In this document: positions 14,958-18,354 of the stretch, piece after piece
How the letters are laid out: each line of letters starts with the position of its first letter
How positions within the stretch are numbered: the stretch's first letter is position 1
Made by a program: the position numbers and the translations under genes
The notes under the pieces: model-generated
What the model was told of the DNA's origin: nothing
What the model saw: only the letters and a program-made list of their open reading frames with translations
The model's database searches: none
Assembly (NCBI GenBank): GCA_044375105.1
Contig: JBILNK010000077.1
Location: forward strand, 1-18,354
DNA length: 18,354 nucleotides
Direction of reading: 5' to 3'
Source: JBIKLM01 sp044375105
Lineage (GTDB): Bacteria > Planctomycetota > UBA1135 > GCA-002686595

Positions 14958-17900
14958 ATGCTGAGCTCCCTGCTGCTGGCCGCCCTGGCGCCCCAGACGA
15001 CCCCGCCGATCCACACCACCTACTGCTGGCACCTGCACCAGCCGATCTACTGGCCCGACCAGCGCCGCGACGGGGGCGACGACGAGTACGAAACGGCCTG
15101 GGAGTCGCTGCAGCAGAAGTTCCTGGGCCAGCCCAATCCGACCGACAACCTGGGGGAGATCTTCGGCAAGGACGATCGCGTGGCCGCTTACCAATGGCGC
15201 CTGCGCGATTCCCTGCAAACCCTGCTCGGTTACCCCGATGCGGGTGCCCACATCCAGTACTCCGGCGCCCTGACCGAAAACATCGCTGGGCTGGGCGCGG
15301 CCGGCCAGCTCGGCTATTCGAACTCCTGGAACGGGCCGCTCAACCAGGCCAAGGGCTGGACCACCTCGGGCGGCACGCCGCGGGCGGCCCTGCTCAACTT
15401 CGCCCACCACCACGCACTCCTGCCGCTGCAGAGCCGGCGCACCCAGTGGCTGCAGATCCGCCTGCAGCAGGAGCGCATGGCGCAGGTCTGGGGCCTGCCC
15501 GCGGGCAGCGTCAAGGGCTTTTTCCCGCCCGAGACGGCCTTCAGCGAGCGCCTGATCCCGGTGCTGAGCGAACTCGGCATCCAGTGGAGCTTCGTCTCCA
15601 ACGAGCACCTCTCGCGCGCTTGCCCCGACTTCCCGGTCGTGTTCGGCTCGGGCGGCACCCTGACCGATCCGCCCAACCGCGCCGACCAGGTGAACCCGCC
15701 CGGCGGCAATTATTGGAAGAAATTCATCGATCGCGGCTGCAGCCCGACCAACGCGGTGCCCTTCGCTTACCTGCCGCACCGCGCCCAGCACGTCGATCCG
15801 GCGACCGGGGCGGTCGCTTCGATCGTGGTCGTGCCCACCGACCAGGCGCTCTCCTGGGACGACGGCTACAGCGCCATGGCGGCCTCGGCCATCGACCCCT
15901 TCGCCGCCTGGAACCAGGGCCCGCGGCCGCTGCTGGTGGCCCTGGCCCACGACGGCGACAACGCCTGGGGCGGGGGCTACAGCTACTACATGCAGGCCGT
16001 GCCGGGGTTCGTGCAGAGCGCCGTGGCCAAGGGCTATTCGCCTTCGACCGTCGATCGCTACCTGCAGAAGTACCCGACGCCGCCGGGCGATCTGGTGCAC
16101 GTCGAGGACGGGGCCTGGGTCAACGCCGACAGCGACTTCGGCTCGCCCCAGTTCACCAACTGGCTCTGGCCGCTGCTCGACGCGCAGGGGCAGATCGACC
16201 CGGTCGGCGGCTGGCACTACAAGGCTCGCGAGTACGCGATCTTCACGGCGGCCGAGAACCGGCTGCGCACCGCCGAAGACCGGAGCGGCGGGCCGGCGAC
16301 CACGCGCATCGACCATGTGCTCGACCCGCGCGTCGGCACCTCGCCGGTCGAGCGCGGCTGGCACTACTATCTGGCTTCGATGGACTCGGGCAACGTCTAC
16401 TACGGCAATCCCGGCGACATGGAGGTCAAGGGCACGGTCGGCTGCAACGAGGCGCTCGAAGCGGTGGCGCCCCTGCTGGCCGGGGTGAGCGCTTCCAACG
16501 ATGGCACCACGCCGACCGTGTTCGTGCCGCAGCGCTGGCCCTACAACCCGGGGGCCAAGAATTTCGGCGCCCCGTACAACTACCAGCAAATCACCGCCGG
16601 CCCGAATTTCGTCGTTTGGACCTTCGCCTACGACGTCACCGGCATCCAAGCCGCGACCCTGCGCTTCCGGCGCGACCTGGACGGCCAGAATCCCCTGGCC
16701 AGCCACGAGAACGAGCTCTACGCCGGGGGCCCGGGCGTCGAGGCCTGGAGCAGCCAGCCGATGGCGCTGCGCGATTTCCCCGCGGGCAACGTGTACGGCT
16801 GGAGCGGCCTCGAGAGCTACGCCTTCGAGCAGCCCACGGCGATCGCCAAACACCTCTCGGCGACCCTCACGCCAGAGCCGAACACCCTGCTCGACTACTA
16901 CGTGGAGGTCGTCGACGGCGCCGGCAACATCGCGCGCAGCGACATCCAACACGTCTGGATCGGGGAGGGTCAGGGCGGCGGCTCCGGCTCCGGTTGCGGC
17001 CTCAGCGCGCTGCCGAACCCGGCCCAGCAGGGGCAGCCCTTGACGATCCGCTATGGCGCCGCCTGCGGTCCCCTGGCGGCTCAAGCGCAGGTGTATCTGC
17101 ACCTTGGTTTCGACGGCTGGAAGCCGGGCACGGTCCAGCACGTGCCCATGACGCTCTCGGCCGGCCTGTGGAGCTACACCCTGAACGTGCCCGCGGGTGC
17201 GCATCAGGTCGATTGCGCCTTCAACAACAACGCCACGGGCCAGGGCGGCCTGTGGGACAACAACGGCGGCCAGGATTGGCACATCCCGGTGGTGGCGCCG
17301 CCGCCGCCGGCCAAGGCGCTGCTGGCCACGCCGGGCAGCGTTTCGCTGACGCTCTTCGACGGCGCGCAGGCCAGCGTGCCCGTGGCTCTCTCCGGCCAGC
17401 CCCTGAGCCCCGGCGGGGCGCTGCCCAAGGCCTGGGCCGGGCTGGTCGTGGAAGCGGACGCCGATCCCCGCGGCCAGGCCGCGGCGCTGGGGGCGCTGCT
17501 CTCCGGCGGCGCCTTCGCCGCGCCGGGCGCTCCCCTGGCAGGCGGTTTCGCCAAGCCGGTGACGGGGTTGCCCTGGGCCTACCTGACAAAGCCGTTGGGC
17601 GCGCTGACGGTCGGCGCCAGCGGCAGCGGCGGCAGCGCGGAGCTGCGCTTCGACGCCGCGAGCCTGCCCTTCGGCCAGAGCCAGGCGCGCCTGCTGCTGC
17701 AGAGCGACCTCCTGGGCGCGCCGACCTCCGTGGAGCTCGCCCTCAGCCACTGGCCCAGCGCGCCACCGGCCACCGGGGTGGTGCCCGCCCAGCCCAAGGC
17801 CGGTCGCAGCGTGCGCATCTGGTACCTGGGCGCGGGAACCAGCCTGGCCGGCAAGCCGCAGATCATGGTGCACCGCGGTTTCGACCAATGGAAGCCCAGC

Positions 17901-18062
17901 ACGATCCAGACCCTGCCGATGACCCGCACCTTGCCGAACGTGTGGTACTTCGAGCAGGTCCTGCCGACCGGCACCTTCGAGCTCGATTTCGTGTTCACCG
18001 ACGGTGCCGGCACCTGGAACAACAACAACGGCCAGGACTGGAAGATCCCGGTCTTGCCCTGA
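14958..18062 (+). CDS. secreted GH57-like glycoside hydrolase with two CBM25/53-type starch-binding modules
   Basis: A 1034-residue protein. The ATG at 14958 is the only ATG or GTG start after an in-frame stop at 14895. A short signal-like segment (1-11, ending ALA) precedes the catalytic domain. GH57-type regions are H-L-H-Q-P (25-29), G-F-F-P-P-E-T-A-F (187-195) and H-D-G-D-N-A-W-G-G-G (331-340). By alignment with the 4-alpha-glucanotransferase pattern, Glu192 would be the nucleophile and Asp332 the acid. An Ig-like region (about 510-668) leads to a Gly/Ser linker (671-679). Two homologous modules lie at about 686-779 and 945-1033, each with G-F-D-x-W-K-P, P-M-T and W-D/N-N-N-x-G-Q-D-W, the pattern of starch-binding CBM25/53. 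They flank an unassigned domain (about 780-940). Action on alpha-glucan (starch or glycogen) is inferred; hydrolase versus transferase is open. Confidence 0.86.
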   Translation: MLSSLLLAALAPQTTPPIHTTYCWHLHQPIYWPDQRRDGGDDEYETAWESLQQKFLGQPNPTDNLGEIFGKDDRVAAYQWRLRDSLQTLLGYPDAGAHIQYSGALTENIAGLGAAGQLGYSNSWNGPLNQAKGWTTSGGTPRAALLNFAHHHALLPLQSRRTQWLQIRLQQERMAQVWGLPAGSVKGFFPPETAFSERLIPVLSELGIQWSFVSNEHLSRACPDFPVVFGSGGTLTDPPNRADQVNPPGGNYWKKFIDRGCSPTNAVPFAYLPHRAQHVDPATGAVASIVVVPTDQALSWDDGYSAMAASAIDPFAAWNQGPRPLLVALAHDGDNAWGGGYSYYMQAVPGFVQSAVAKGYSPSTVDRYLQKYPTPPGDLVHVEDGAWVNADSDFGSPQFTNWLWPLLDAQGQIDPVGGWHYKAREYAIFTAAENRLRTAEDRSGGPATTRIDHVLDPRVGTSPVERGWHYYLASMDSGNVYYGNPGDMEVKGTVGCNEALEAVAPLLAGVSASNDGTTPTVFVPQRWPYNPGAKNFGAPYNYQQITAGPNFVVWTFAYDVTGIQAATLRFRRDLDGQNPLASHENELYAGGPGVEAWSSQPMALRDFPAGNVYGWSGLESYAFEQPTAIAKHLSATLTPEPNTLLDYYVEVVDGAGNIARSDIQHVWIGEGQGGGSGSGCGLSALPNPAQQGQPLTIRYGAACGPLAAQAQVYLHLGFDGWKPGTVQHVPMTLSAGLWSYTLNVPAGAHQVDCAFNNNATGQGGLWDNNGGQDWHIPVVAPPPPAKALLATPGSVSLTLFDGAQASVPVALSGQPLSPGGALPKAWAGLVVEADADPRGQAAALGALLSGGAFAAPGAPLAGGFAKPVTGLPWAYLTKPLGALTVGASGSGGSAELRFDAASLPFGQSQARLLLQSDLLGAPTSVELALSHWPSAPPATGVVPAQPKAGRSVRIWYLGAGTSLAGKPQIMVHRGFDQWKPSTIQTLPMTRTLPNVWYFEQVLPTGTFELDFVFTDGAGTWNNNNGQDWKIPVLP

Positions 18063-18084
18063 ACCCGGCGCAACGCCCCGGGTT
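18062..18084 (+). terminator. hairpin directly after the GH57-like stop codon
   Basis: AACCCGG (18062-18068) pairs perfectly with CCGGGTT (18078-18084) across a 9-base loop. It starts on the last base of the stop codon and ends 11 bases before the next ATG. There is no T-run, so it may be a weak terminator, an mRNA 3'-end protector or an attenuator for the next gene. Confidence 0.4.
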
Positions 18085-18095
18085 AGCCTGTCCCC

Positions 18096-18354
18096 ATGGC
18101 CGCTGCCGCGGATGTGTTGCTCTTCGGCGCGACCGGCTTCACCGGGCGGCGGGTCGCGCGCCGGCTGGCCCAGCGCGCGCCCGCCGGGCTCGAGCTGGTC
18201 TGGTGCGGGCGCGATCGGGAGCGGCTCGAGCAGCTGGCCCGGGCGCTCGGCCGTGGGCGCATCGCCGTGGCCGATGCGGCCGATGACGTCGGCCTGCGGC
18301 GGGCCGTCGATGGGGCCCGCGTGGTGCTCAGCACCGCCGGCCCCTTCGCGCGCC
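18096..18354 (+). CDS. 5' part of a saccharopine dehydrogenase-like / trans-acting enoyl reductase-like protein
   Basis: Eighty-six codons are open from the ATG at 18096 to the window edge. The N-terminus is a Rossmann fold: D-V-L-L-F-G-A-T-G-F-T-G (6-17) with the dinucleotide-binding G-x-T-G-F-T-G, then L-V-W-C-G-R-D (second strand and the basic residue that would contact NADP phosphate). A conserved V-V-L-S-T-A-G-P-F closes the visible part. This matches the saccharopine dehydrogenase-like NAD(P) oxidoreductase family, including the trans-acting enoyl reductases. The C-terminal substrate domain lies outside the window, so no substrate can be given. It starts 33 bases after the GH57-like stop, with a hairpin between, and lacks a Shine-Dalgarno site. 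Confidence 0.85.
   Translation, partial: MAAAADVLLFGATGFTGRRVARRLAQRAPAGLELVWCGRDRERLEQLARALGRGRIAVADAADDVGLRRAVDGARVVLSTAGPFAR

Noticed and set aside
12915..17888. A 1657-codon open frame on the minus strand opposite the GH57-like gene and through the repeats
   Set aside because: Its protein is Arg/Gly/Ala/His-rich low-complexity sequence with no recognisable domain. The plus-strand GH57-like gene and the minus-strand nuclease-fold gene in another frame both have clear motifs. Long antisense frames are normal at this GC content.

Overview
This window is chromosomal DNA from a very GC-rich bacterium with a Gram-negative type envelope: it encodes a CopB-like outer-membrane barrel, a lipoprotein, a prepilin and several exported proteins. 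Four things together suggest Planctomycetota or a neighbouring phylum: an ECF sigma factor with a membrane anchor and an extracytoplasmic C-terminal half, a membrane-anchored chain of carboxypeptidase-regulatory-like domains, a secreted nuclease-fold protein with an extra C-terminal beta domain, and an almost complete lack of Shine-Dalgarno sequences. This assignment is inferred from protein architecture and is not proven.

Layout. 1-66: possible 5' end of a minus-strand gene leaving the window. 206-994 (+): DUF1295 membrane protein. 1148-1675 (-): lone type II/IV prepilin. 2037-4712 (+): membrane-anchored multi-domain surface protein. 4914-7687 (-): a copper module, made of a CopA-type multicopper oxidase fused to a CopB-like barrel and, downstream of it, a small TRASH/YHS-like cysteine-rich lipoprotein. 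7688-7894: divergent intergenic region with two tandem-repeat blocks. 7895-10515 (+): two overlapping genes for a Kef-type K+ efflux system (KefG-like oxidoreductase and KefB/C-like antiporter). 10807-12954 (+): ECF sigma factor, one transmembrane helix and two copies of an uncharacterised domain in a single polypeptide. 12952-13331: array of about 2.8 copies of a 134-135 bp, highly structured repeat that fills nearly the whole gap between two convergent genes. 13346-14818 (-): secreted endonuclease/exonuclease/phosphatase-fold protein. 14958-18062 (+): secreted GH57-like glucan-active enzyme with two starch-binding-type modules. 18096-end (+): 5' part of a saccharopine-dehydrogenase-like reductase.

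How it fits together. The window has no single pathway. The common themes are envelope and stress functions: copper oxidation and sequestration (MCO-barrel plus metal-binding lipoprotein), thiol/electrophile-gated K+ efflux, a sigma factor that could sense the envelope directly, and secreted hydrolases. The least ordinary items are the CopA-CopB fusion, the one-piece membrane-tethered sigma factor with duplicated sensor-like domains, and the structured intergenic repeat whose first bases supply the sigma gene's stop codon. I see no tRNA, rRNA, insertion sequence, CRISPR array or phage gene.
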